DNA of 64,000 nt from Pseudosulfitobacter koreensis (GTDB lineage: Bacteria > Pseudomonadota > Alphaproteobacteria > Rhodobacterales > Rhodobacteraceae): positions 62,001 through 126,000 of the forward strand of contig NZ_JANKJG010000004.1 in the NCBI RefSeq assembly GCF_024733015.1, written 5' to 3'. The notes under the pieces were generated by a model. The model saw only the letters and a program-made list of their open reading frames with translations, searched no databases and was not told the DNA's origin. Positions 1 to 7,634 of this stretch are shown here, piece by piece (within the stretch, counting starts at the first letter, position 1; the number at the start of each line of letters is the position of its first letter). A program made the position numbers and the translations under genes.

Positions 1-3000
1 CCGGTTCGGCACGCGGATCACGCGTGGCTGGCCGTTGAGTTCAAAGAACACCTTGACCTCGCCGTCCTCGCCGGTGTCGCCGACTGCCTGCAGACGGATT
101 TCCATCGTCTTGCCGGGGTCGATCTCGACGCTGATCTCTTCGGCGGGGGCCATCCCGTAAAAGAACGTATGCGTCGGCAGGGTCCGCACGGGGCCATAGG
201 TGCCGTGGCGTTCCATGTAATCCACGAAGACCTTGGGATACATCAGGTAGCCCGCCAGATCCTCGTCATCGATGGTGATTCCGCCCAGCTCTTTCGACAC
301 GGCGGCGCGGGTCTCTTCGATGTCCACGGGTTTCAGATGCTTTCCGGGACGCTCGGTCGACGGCGTCTCGCCCTTCAGCACCTTTTTCTGGATGCCCGCA
401 GGGAACCCGCCCGGAGGCTGGCCCAAATTGCCGCGCATCATGTCCACGACGCTGTCGGGAAAGGCCACATCGGCCTTGGGGTCTTCGACCTGCGCGCGCG
501 TCAGCCCCTGGCTTACCATCATCAGCGCCATGTCACCGACCACCTTGGACGATGGCGTGACCTTCACGATATCACCGAACATCTGGTTTACGTCCGCATA
601 GGTCTGCGCCACCTCGTGCCAGCGGTCTTCCAGCCCCAGCGAGCGCGCTTGCGCCTTGAGGTTGGTGAACTGCCCGCCGGGCATCTCGTGCAGGTAGACC
701 TCGGACGCAGGGGCCATCAGACCGCTCTCGAAGGCCGCGTATTGCGCGCGCACGCCTTCCCAATAGTCCGACATTTCGCGCACGGCAGCCATGTCCAACC
801 CGGTATCACGCGGCGTATTGCGCAAGGCCTCGACGATCGAGCCAAGGCAGGGCTGCGAGGTGCCGCCCGAAAACGCGTCCATCGCCGCGTCGACAGCATC
901 GACACCTGCATCCGCCGCCGCCATCACCGTGGCCGCCGATGCGCCCGACGTGTCATGCGTGTGGAAATGGATCGGCAGGCCGACCTCTTGTTTCAGTGCA
1001 CCGATCAGCGCCTTGGCCGCGGCAGGCTTCAGCAGGCCGGCCATGTCTTTCAGCCCCAGGATATGCGCGCCTGCGTCCTTCAGGTCCTGACCCATCTGCA
1101 CGTAATACTTCAGGTCGTATTTCGCGCGGTCGGGGTTCAACAGATCGCCGGTGTAGCAGATCGTGCCTTCGCAGACCTTGCCGCTGTCGACCACGGCGTC
1201 CATCGCGACGCGCATGTTCTCGACCCAGTTCAGGCTGTCGAAGACACGGAACACGTCGACGCCGCTCTCGGCGGCCTGCTTTACAAAGAACTGCACCACG
1301 TTGTCGGGATAGTTGGTATAGCCCACTCCGTTCGAGCCGCGCAGCAGCATCTGGGTCATCACGTTGGGCATCCGCGCGCGCAGATCGCGCAGGCGCTGCC
1401 AGGGGCATTCCTGCAAAAAGCGATAGGCCACGTCGAAGGTCGCCCCGCCCCAGCATTCGACCGAGAACAGCTGCGGCAGGTTGGCGGCATAGGCGGGGGC
1501 GGCGTGGATCATGTCGATCGACCGCATCCGCGTCGCCAGCAGCGACTGGTGCCCGTCGCGCATGGTGGTGTCGGTCAACAGCAGCTGTTCTTGGGCCTTC
1601 ATCCAGTCGGCGACGGCCTGCGCGCCCTGTTGTTCCAACAGGTTGCGGGTGCCCATGCTGGGCTCTTGCATTGGCACCGGCGCCTTGGGCGCGCGCACAT
1701 GGGCGGGCAGGGGCCGGTCCTTGGTCTCGGGGTGACCGTTCACGGTGATATCCGCGATATAGGTCAGAACCTTGGTGCCCCGGTCGCGCCTGCGCGAGAA
1801 CTGGAACAGCTCGGGCGTGGTGTCGATGAACTTGGTGGTATAGCTGTAGTCCAGGAACGTCGGGTGCTTCAGCAGGTTTTCCACGAACGCGATGTTGGTG
1901 CTGACGCCGCGAATGCGGAACTCGCGCAGGGCGCGGTCCATGCGGGCGATGGCCATCTCGGGCGTCGGTGCCTTGGCCGTCACCTTGGTCAGCAGGCTGT
2001 CGTAGTAGCGGGTGATGACCCCGCCCGAATAGGCGGTGCCGCCGTCCAGACGGATGCCCAGACCGGTGGCCGAGCGGTAGGCGGTGATGCGGCCATAGTC
2101 GGGGATGAAGTTGTTCTGCGGGTCCTCGGTGGTGATCCGGGTTTGCAGCGCGTGACCGTTCAGCGTGACGTCCGCCTGGCTGTCCTTGCCCGTCGCCTCG
2201 GCGATGGTCTTGCCTTCCGCGATCAGGATCTGCGCGCGCACGATGTCGATGCCGGTGACTTCCTCGGTCACCGTATGTTCGACCTGCACGCGCGGGTTGA
2301 CCTCGATGAAATAGAACTGGCCGTCGTCCATATCCATCAGGAACTCGACGGTGCCCGCGCATTCATAATCCACATGCTTGCAGATCTTGTAGCCCAGCGC
2401 GCAGATCTCCTCGCGTTGCTCTGGCGTCAGGTACGGGGCAGGAGCACGCTCGACCACCTTCTGGTTGCGGCGCTGGACCGAGCAATCCCGCTCGAACAGA
2501 TGGTACATGCCGCCATGCTTGTCGCCCAGGATCTGCACCTCGACGTGGCGCGCGCGCAGGATCATCTTTTCCAGATAGCCCTCGCCGTTGCCAAAGGCGG
2601 CCTCGGCCTCGCGGCGGCCTTCCTGCACCTTTTCCTCCAGCTCGTCGGGCCCGTTGATCGGACGCATGCCCCGGCCGCCGCCACCCCAGGATGCCTTCAG
2701 CATCAACGGATAGCCGACCTCGGCTGCCTCGGTGCGGATGGCGTCCATGTCGGTGCCCAGCACTTCGGTGGCCGGGATCACCGGCACACCGGCCTCGACC
2801 GCCACGCGCCGCGCGCTGGCCTTGTCGCCAAGGGCGCGCATGGTCTCTGCCTTCGGCCCGATGAAGGTGATGCCCGCCGCGTCGCAGGCATCGACGAAAT
2901 CGGGGTTTTCCGACAACAGCCCGTAACCGGGGTGGATCGCATCCGCCCCCGACATGCGCGCCACGCGAATGATTTCCTCGATGCTCAGATAGGCCGCGAC

Positions 3001-3186
3001 CGGCCCCATGCCCTCGCCGATGCGGTAGGCTTCGTCCGCCTTGAACCGGTGCAGGCCCAACTTGTCCTCTTCGGCAAAGACGGCAACCGTCTTTTTGCCC
3101 ATCTCATTGGCCGCACGCATGATGCGGATTGCGATTTCGCCACGGTTGGCAATGAGGATCTTCTTGAACTCGGTCAAAATGGGCAT
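1..3186 (-). CDS. pyc: Pyruvate carboxylase, 3' end outside the window
   Basis: Biotin-dependent cytoplasmic enzyme that carboxylates pyruvate to oxaloacetate (anaplerosis). The 1062 visible residues begin with a biotin carboxylase/ATP-grasp half (KILIANRGEIAIR near the N-terminus, glycine-rich loop KASWGGGGRGMR near residue 165). The aldolase-type carboxyltransferase barrel follows, with DTTMRDGHQSL near residue 537. Family members have about 1,145 residues, so roughly 80 residues, including the biotinyl domain with its AMKM lysine, lie beyond the left edge. The start is not settled: the ATG at 3186 has an AAAGG directly against it, whereas a TTG at 3177 (protein MTEFKKIL...) would place that AAAGG at a normal 9-base spacing. 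It is divergent from uvrD with a 295-bp spacer. Identity is certain from domain order. Confidence 0.97.
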   Translation of the reverse strand, partial: MPILTEFKKILIANRGEIAIRIMRAANEMGKKTVAVFAEEDKLGLHRFKADEAYRIGEGMGPVAAYLSIEEIIRVARMSGADAIHPGYGLLSENPDFVDACDAAGITFIGPKAETMRALGDKASARRVAVEAGVPVIPATEVLGTDMDAIRTEAAEVGYPLMLKASWGGGGRGMRPINGPDELEEKVQEGRREAEAAFGNGEGYLEKMILRARHVEVQILGDKHGGMYHLFERDCSVQRRNQKVVERAPAPYLTPEQREEICALGYKICKHVDYECAGTVEFLMDMDDGQFYFIEVNPRVQVEHTVTEEVTGIDIVRAQILIAEGKTIAEATGKDSQADVTLNGHALQTRITTEDPQNNFIPDYGRITAYRSATGLGIRLDGGTAYSGGVITRYYDSLLTKVTAKAPTPEMAIARMDRALREFRIRGVSTNIAFVENLLKHPTFLDYSYTTKFIDTTPELFQFSRRRDRGTKVLTYIADITVNGHPETKDRPLPAHVRAPKAPVPMQEPSMGTRNLLEQQGAQAVADWMKAQEQLLLTDTTMRDGHQSLLATRMRSIDMIHAAPAYAANLPQLFSVECWGGATFDVAYRFLQECPWQRLRDLRARMPNVMTQMLLRGSNGVGYTNYPDNVVQFFVKQAAESGVDVFRVFDSLNWVENMRVAMDAVVDSGKVCEGTICYTGDLLNPDRAKYDLKYYVQMGQDLKDAGAHILGLKDMAGLLKPAAAKALIGALKQEVGLPIHFHTHDTSGASAATVMAAADAGVDAVDAAMDAFSGGTSQPCLGSIVEALRNTPRDTGLDMAAVREMSDYWEGVRAQYAAFESGLMAPASEVYLHEMPGGQFTNLKAQARSLGLEDRWHEVAQTYADVNQMFGDIVKVTPSSKVVGDMALMMVSQGLTRAQVEDPKADVAFPDSVVDMMRGNLGQPPGGFPAGIQKKVLKGETPSTERPGKHLKPVDIEETRAAVSKELGGITIDDEDLAGYLMYPKVFVDYMERHGTYGPVRTLPTHTFFYGMAPAEEISVEIDPGKTMEIRLQAVGDTGEDGEVKVFFELNGQPRVIRVPNR

Positions 3187-3481
3187 CCTTTGTATTTTGG
3201 CGGACAAATTGCAGTCGCGAAAGGTCTAGGACGAATTGACCACAGGGTACAGTCGCTTGCCACCTTTTGCGGCCCCGATCCGTCCTGAAATGCCTTCATT
3301 GAACCCTATCGGCGGTTGCAGAACATCCGCCTGCATCCTTTTGGTCAAAATCCGGCACCACGCGCCGTGAAAAGCGCCATTCCAGCCCCGGTTTGCGCCA
3401 ATGATGCACGCCGAAATCCGGCATCGGAACATTTTGGGAACATGTCTTTTCTTGGGGCGCGTTCCGTTTTAAGAAGGGGAC
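3187..3481. promoter_or_regulatory. Divergent pyc/uvrD promoter region
   Basis: This 295-bp spacer holds the promoters of both divergent genes. Apart from the LexA-type box near its right end I see no convincing coding frame or strong hairpin. The uvrD start is preceded by an AAGAAGGGG Shine-Dalgarno stretch. Confidence 0.6.
3427..3441. promoter_or_regulatory. LexA (SOS) operator upstream of uvrD
   Basis: The sequence reads GAAC-ATTTTGG-GAAC, a perfect match to the alphaproteobacterial LexA box GTTC-N7-GTTC read on the opposite strand. It ends 41 bases before the uvrD start codon, where a repressor would cover the promoter. UvrD-type helicases belong to the SOS regulon in many bacteria, so position and gene function agree. 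Confidence 0.85.
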
Positions 3482-5944
3482 ATGAGTGATTTCGATGAAA
3501 TGGACGCCTTCGAGGGCGCCTCGCTGTCCGCCCGCGCCATGGCCGCGCGCCCGCAGCCTTATCTGGACGGTCTGAACCCCGCCCAGCGTGCCGCGGTCGA
3601 ACAGATGGACGGCCCCGTGCTGATGCTGGCGGGGGCCGGCACCGGCAAGACCCGCGCCCTGACTGCGCGAATCGTGCACTTGCTGATGACGGGCCGCGCG
3701 CGCCCGAACGAAGTGCTGGCGGTGACCTTCACCAACAAGGCGGCGCGCGAGATGAAGAACCGCGTGGGCCAGATGCTGGGCCAGCAGATCGAGGGGATGC
3801 CCTGGCTGGGCACCTTCCACGCCATCTGCGTCAAGCTCTTGCGCCGTCACGCGGAACTGGTCGGGCTGAAATCGAACTTCACGATTCTCGACATGGACGA
3901 CCAGCTGCGTCTGCTGAAACAAATCATCGAAGCAGAAGGTGTTGATACTAAGCGGTGGACGGCGCGATTTTTTGCTGGGGAAATCGAGAAATATAAAAAC
4001 CAAGCCAAAACAGCTGCAAAAGTTGGTCGAAAAGGCGGCGCTGTCGTTTGGAAGTTAACTGAAGCCTTCGTACGAGTGGACGAGGGTGGTGAGGGTGGCA
4101 AGGTTTATATCGGTGAAGTTTATCACCAGTATCAACAGCGACTACTGGAACTAAATGCGGTCGATTTTGGTGACCTGCTGATGCACATGGTCACGATTTT
4201 TCAAACTCGGCCAGATGTTCTGGAGCAGTATCAGCGCTGGTTCAAATACATCCTCGTGGACGAGTATCAGGACACCAACGTCGCCCAGTACCTGTGGCTG
4301 CGGCTGCTGGCGGGCGGGCACAAGAACATCTGCTGCGTAGGTGACGATGACCAGTCGATCTATGGCTGGCGCGGGGCCGAAGTGGGCAACATCCTGCGCT
4401 TCGAAAAGGATTTTCCCGGCGCGCATGTGGTCCGGCTGGAACAGAACTACCGCTCGACCCCGCATATCCTCGCGGCTGCCTCGGGCGTGATCGCGGGCAA
4501 CTCCAACCGTCTGGGCAAGACGCTGTGGACCGAAGAGACCGAAGGCGAACTTGTCCGCCTGATCGGCCACTGGGACGGCGAGGAAGAGGCCCGCTGGATC
4601 GGCGAGGAAATCGAGGCGGCACAGCGCGGCACGCGCGGTTTGCGCGAAATGAGCCTTGACGAAATTGCCATCCTGGTCCGCGCCTCGCACCAGATGCGTG
4701 CCTTCGAGGATCGGTTCCTGACCATCGGTCTGCCCTACCGCGTCATCGGCGGCCCGCGCTTCTACGAGCGTTTGGAAATCCGCGACGCGATGGCCTATTT
4801 CCGCATCGTGGTGTCCAACGACAACGACCTCGCGTTCGAGCGGATCGTGAACACCCCCAAGCGCGGTCTTGGTGACAAGGCGCAGCAGACCATCCAGATC
4901 ACCGCGCGCGCCAACGGCGTCAACCTGGTCGAAGGGGCGCGGCTGGCGGTCGAGCAGGGGTTGATCAAGGGCAAGGGCGCGGGCGAATTGCGCAAGCTGG
5001 TCGAGGGGATCGACCGCTGGTCCGCCATGATGCGCGCCAGCGGCACCCGGATCATGGACGACGACGATTCTGTGGTGGACACGGAAACCGACGCAGCCCC
5101 CGACTACAACCATATCGAACTGGCCGAAATCATCCTCGACGACAGCGGCTATACCGCCCACTGGCAGAACGACAAGACGCCCGAGGCGCCGGGGCGGCTG
5201 GAAAACCTCAAGGAACTGATCAACCAGTTGCACAACTTCGAGAACCTGCAAGGGTTTCTCGAGCACGTCAGCCTGATCATGGACAACGAACAGGAAGCCG
5301 AAGGCGCAAAGGTCAGCATCATGACCCTGCACGCGGCCAAGGGGCTGGAGTTTCCGATGGTCTTCCTGCCCGGCTGGGAAGATGGCCTGTTCCCCTCGCA
5401 ACGCTCGATGGACGAAAGCGGGGTCAAGGGGCTCGAGGAAGAACGCCGCCTGGCTTACGTCGGCATCACCCGCGCCGAGGAAGTCTGCACGATTTCCTTC
5501 GTCTCGAACCGCTTTGTCTTTGGCCAGTGGCAATCGGCGTTGCCGTCGCGCTTTATCGACGAACTGCCCGCCGACCATGTCGATGTGCTGACCCCGCCGG
5601 GACTGCACGGCGGCAACTACGGCGCTGCGGGCATGGCCGGTGTCAAATCCCGCCTGCACGAAGCTGCGGCCGATGCCAATGTCTACAACTCGCCTGGATG
5701 GCGACGGTTGCAGGCGCGCAGCCAGGACCGGTCGGTGAGCCAACCGCGCGAACAGCGCAACACGACCATCGACGCCAGCGCGGTCAGCAGCTTTACCGTG
5801 GGCGAACGCGTGTTTCACCAAAAGTTCGGCTATGGCGCGGTGGTTGGGATCGAAGGCGACAAGCTTGAGATCGACTTTGAAAAGGCGGGCACCAAGAAGG
5901 TCGTGTCGAAGTTCATCACCGGCACCGACGACGTTCCGTTTTAA
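3482..5944 (+). CDS. uvrD: UvrD/PcrA-family ATP-dependent DNA helicase
   Basis: Superfamily 1 3'-5' helicase for nucleotide excision and mismatch repair and for removing RecA or stalled replication complexes. The 820-residue protein has Walker A GAGTGKT at residues 51-57, motif II VDEYQDTN near 258, the GDDDQSIYGWRGA motif III near 290, the QNYRS motif IV, and TLHAAKGLEF and YVGITRAE toward the C-terminus. It ends in a PcrA-like Tudor-type tail (VFHQKFGYGAVVGIEGDKLEIDFEK). Length is normal for alphaproteobacterial UvrD. A LexA box sits just upstream. Oddity: about residues 153-255 are encoded by DNA of about 47 % GC with A/T-ending codons, inside a gene otherwise near 65-68 % GC, although the reading frame and motifs are intact. 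Confidence 0.97.
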   Translation: MSDFDEMDAFEGASLSARAMAARPQPYLDGLNPAQRAAVEQMDGPVLMLAGAGTGKTRALTARIVHLLMTGRARPNEVLAVTFTNKAAREMKNRVGQMLGQQIEGMPWLGTFHAICVKLLRRHAELVGLKSNFTILDMDDQLRLLKQIIEAEGVDTKRWTARFFAGEIEKYKNQAKTAAKVGRKGGAVVWKLTEAFVRVDEGGEGGKVYIGEVYHQYQQRLLELNAVDFGDLLMHMVTIFQTRPDVLEQYQRWFKYILVDEYQDTNVAQYLWLRLLAGGHKNICCVGDDDQSIYGWRGAEVGNILRFEKDFPGAHVVRLEQNYRSTPHILAAASGVIAGNSNRLGKTLWTEETEGELVRLIGHWDGEEEARWIGEEIEAAQRGTRGLREMSLDEIAILVRASHQMRAFEDRFLTIGLPYRVIGGPRFYERLEIRDAMAYFRIVVSNDNDLAFERIVNTPKRGLGDKAQQTIQITARANGVNLVEGARLAVEQGLIKGKGAGELRKLVEGIDRWSAMMRASGTRIMDDDDSVVDTETDAAPDYNHIELAEIILDDSGYTAHWQNDKTPEAPGRLENLKELINQLHNFENLQGFLEHVSLIMDNEQEAEGAKVSIMTLHAAKGLEFPMVFLPGWEDGLFPSQRSMDESGVKGLEEERRLAYVGITRAEEVCTISFVSNRFVFGQWQSALPSRFIDELPADHVDVLTPPGLHGGNYGAAGMAGVKSRLHEAAADANVYNSPGWRRLQARSQDRSVSQPREQRNTTIDASAVSSFTVGERVFHQKFGYGAVVGIEGDKLEIDFEKAGTKKVVSKFITGTDDVPF

Positions 5945-6049
5945 GCCTGCAGGCGGGCGGGGCCCTTTTGAACCCGCAGGCGGGCGCAAATGATCACGCG
6001 CCTGCAGCGTTTGGGCTTGCCCTGAATCACCGCGCCAAATAGTCTGAAG

Positions 6050-6222
6050 ATCCAAGGTGCCGCCCACGGGCGGAGAATTGGGAAGCCGGTGAGAAGCCGG
6101 CGCTGCCCCCGCAACGGTGAGGGTGGGATGCGATTGGCAAGGCCACTGGGGGAAACCTCCGGGAAGGTGCCGAGAGCAGGCCGCAAGGTCACCCGCCCCA
6201 AGCCCGGAAACCAGCCTTGGTG
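6050..6222 (+). ncRNA. Cobalamin (B12) riboswitch
   Basis: The leader contains the B12-box region GCCGGTGAGAAGCCGGCGCT followed by GCCCCCGCAACGGTGA, and the conserved 3' element AAGCCCGGAAACCAGCC. A closing P1 helix forms between CCAAGG (6052-6057) and CCTTGG (6215-6220). These are the diagnostic parts of adenosylcobalamin/cobalamin riboswitches. The riboswitch points to the small gene starting at 6343. A CGTCAC/GTGACG hairpin (6312-6328) lies just before that gene's ribosome binding area and could be the expression platform; this last point is inference. Confidence 0.93.
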
Positions 6223-6342
6223 ATACGTGAATCGCGGGTGGCGATGGATGCGGCTTTTGTGCGGGCGCTTTTCCCTCACTGCCCTTCCGGACCCTTCCGC
6301 CCAATTGAATGCGTCACGGGGCGTGACGGGAAAGGTCAAAAG

Positions 6343-6627
6343 ATGTTTTCAAGAATCGTGGCAGGGCTTGCCGATCTGGATGATGCCGGTGTCGGAGCCA
6401 GTGCCGACGGCGACGCGGCGGCGCGGGCGGGGTTTCTCGAATGGGTGTTCACCCTGCCGCAGGACGTGCGGCCCAGACAGGCGGCGCGCGATGTGCTGGC
6501 AAACTGGGAAGACGACAATCCAGGGCCTGCCGTCAGCGCCTTTCTCGATCATATCGAAGCGGCGACACGCCTCGTGCCCGCGCCCCAGCGCCGCGGTGGT
6601 GCTGCCGGGCGGCGCGTGGTGCATTAG
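6343..6627 (+). CDS. Small unknown protein behind the B12 riboswitch
   Basis: A 94-residue acidic-to-neutral cytoplasmic protein with no signal peptide or membrane segment. It starts MFSRIVAGLADLDDAG and carries FLEWVFTLPQDVRPRQAARDV in the middle and AVSAFLDHIEAATRLV near the end, before an Arg/Gly-rich tail. I do not recognise the family. The first nine residues resemble the start of CbtA cobalt transporters, often under such riboswitches, but the rest has no membrane segments, so that assignment fails. The ATG at 6343 has AAAGG about eight bases upstream. A longer frame from a TTG at 6217 would begin inside the riboswitch and is disfavoured. Being the only gene behind the riboswitch suggests a link to cobalamin or a B12-independent substitute. 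Confidence 0.6.
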   Translation: MFSRIVAGLADLDDAGVGASADGDAAARAGFLEWVFTLPQDVRPRQAARDVLANWEDDNPGPAVSAFLDHIEAATRLVPAPQRRGGAAGRRVVH

Positions 6628-6677
6628 ACGCGCAGCGCCTCAAGCTCCGAACTCCGAACTCCAAACCTGACAAAACA

Positions 6678-6715
6678 CAAAAAAAACGGCGGCCCCGGGA
6701 GGATGGGACCGCCGT
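6678..6715 (-). terminator. Intrinsic terminator ending the small RNA array
   Basis: Read on the minus strand, ACGGCGGTCCC pairs with GGGGCCGCCGT around a loop holding ATCCTCCC, followed at once by eight T residues. It is both the last hairpin of the array and a textbook rho-independent terminator. One pair is G-U only in minus-strand RNA and would be a C-A mismatch in plus-strand RNA, which fixes the direction of transcription. Confidence 0.88.
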
Positions 6716-7163
6716 CTTGGTAATCGTCAGGACCAGGGAGGAGGAGAGGGCCCGACGATCATAGGTTGCGACGACACTCGGGAGGAGAAAGCGTCGCTGT
6801 GTTTCACCACCGGGCCAGGGAGGAGGAGAGGCCAAGTGGCGATGCCGTATCCCCGTATGATCGGGGTAGAAGGTGCGACGACACCCGGGAGGAGGGGGCC
6901 GCCGCCTTGTTCACCACCGGGTCAGGGAGGAGGAAAGACCCAAGTGGCGGTGCCGTACCCCCGTTTGACCGGGGTATCCTGTGCGACGACACCTGAGGGA
7001 GGAGCGGTGTCGCCGCGTTAGTCACTGCGCAGGTCAGGGAGGAGGAAAGACCCTGCAGCGATGTCGTATCCCCGTCTGATCGGGGAATTTGTGCGGCGGC
7101 ATCAGGGAGGAGGAGAGATGCCGCCGCGTCGTGACGAACGTTTCCGGGAGGAGGTGGAAACGT
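6686..7163 (-). ncRNA. Array of ten CCUCCUCCC-loop small RNA hairpins (CcsR/cuckoo type)
   Basis: Ten hairpins present a (C)CUCCUCCC-like sequence in the loop on the minus strand: 6686-6715, 6722-6760, 6768-6797, 6805-6840, 6875-6905, 6912-6947, 6983-7016, 7029-7056, 7093-7127 and 7138-7163. Stems differ in sequence but keep pairing; those at 7093-7127 (11 bp) and 7138-7163 (8 bp) are perfect, and several others need G-U pairs that exist only in minus-strand RNA. The block directly follows a DUF1127 gene on the same strand and ends in a terminator. This is the layout of the Rhodobacter sphaeroides CcsR RNAs behind ccaF1, which are processed from a common transcript and induced by stress; four copies are known there, ten here. 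The loop matches the 16S anti-Shine-Dalgarno core. Confidence 0.9.
6803..7130 (-). repeat. Three tandem ~110-bp units, each two sRNA hairpins plus a CCCCG mini-hairpin
   Basis: Within the array, hairpins 4-9 fall into three repeats of about 107-112 bp. Each has a short-stem hairpin flanked by CACCAC/AAGTGGC, a spacer mini-hairpin of the form CCCCG-N6-CGGGG (6851-6866, 6959-6974, 7070-7085), then a long-stem hairpin starting GTGCGACGACAC or GTGCGGCGGCAT. The third unit has diverged most. This indicates growth of the array by tandem duplication. The mini-hairpins lack the CCUCC loop. Confidence 0.75.
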
Positions 7164-7177
7164 CCGAACTCTTGAAC

Positions 7178-7402
7178 TCAGGCGCCGTAGGCTGTCTCTG
7201 CAGCGATGCGGCGGATGTTGGAACGGTGCAGGCCGAGATCAGCAAGATCGCGATCGCTCAGGCCTGCAAGTTCGTTGAATGTCTTGCGGTAGACGGCGCG
7301 CTGCGCTTGGCGCGCTGCGGCTGCGTCCAGAATACGGGCTGTGGATGCCAGCAGACGCTCGGTCAGGCTGCTGTAAGTTGTGGTCTGGTTCATGTAGGCC
7401 AT
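7178..7402 (-). CDS. DUF1127 protein, CcaF1-like, leader gene of the sRNA array
   Basis: A 74-residue protein ending in the Arg-rich DUF1127 helix pair ([20 protein letters not shown] followed by RRIAAE at residues 44-68). In R. sphaeroides the equivalent gene (ccaF1) is co-transcribed with the CcsR RNAs and its product binds RNA and affects RNA processing. The same strand, a 14-base distance to the first hairpin and the downstream terminator suggest one primary transcript here. The start ATG gives [12 protein letters not shown]; an alternative ATG is codon 4. Its promoter lies in the 232-bp spacer shared with mrp; no RpoH or sigma-70 element is clear enough to name. Confidence 0.88.
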   Translation of the reverse strand: MAYMNQTTTYSSLTERLLASTARILDAAAARQAQRAVYRKTFNELAGLSDRDLADLGLHRSNIRRIAAETAYGA

Positions 7403-7634
7403 GTTCGTCGGTGCCTCGGATGTGTGTTTCGTGTTCGTTTGCGTTCGTGTTGACCTCAATTTAGCGATATGCTGCGCTTGCACAATAGACGTATCAACAA
7501 TGCTGCCATGCAGCAATTGCATAGGAAAAGCTGACCTATTTTCGCAAACTGCCCAAGGACCGTGCACAGTCGCCGATAGGGGTTGCACCTGCGGGCGGAA
7601 GTGCCACAACACTGGGTCTGAACGGAGTTTATAC

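Noticed and set aside
169..3288. A plus-strand open frame of more than 1,000 codons opposite pyc
   Set aside because: It is a shadow of the GC-rich minus-strand pyruvate carboxylase; its product is His/Gly/Arg-rich without any domain, and pyc motifs account for the whole stretch.
6217..6345. A longer start (TTG at 6217) for the small gene behind the riboswitch
   Set aside because: It would begin within the riboswitch aptamer's 3' part, has no Shine-Dalgarno site, and the ATG at 6343 has a well-spaced AAAGG.
6343..6627. Identification of the small gene as cobalt transporter CbtA
   Set aside because: Only the first nine residues are similar; the rest has no membrane segments and no histidine motifs.
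6728..7163. Regularly spaced GGGAGGAGG motifs read as a CRISPR array or as plus-strand ribosome binding sites
   Set aside because: The repeats are not identical, lie inside hairpin loops with differing stems, have no cas genes, and no coding frames follow the purine motifs. Minus-strand G-U pairs and the terminator show they are sRNA hairpins.
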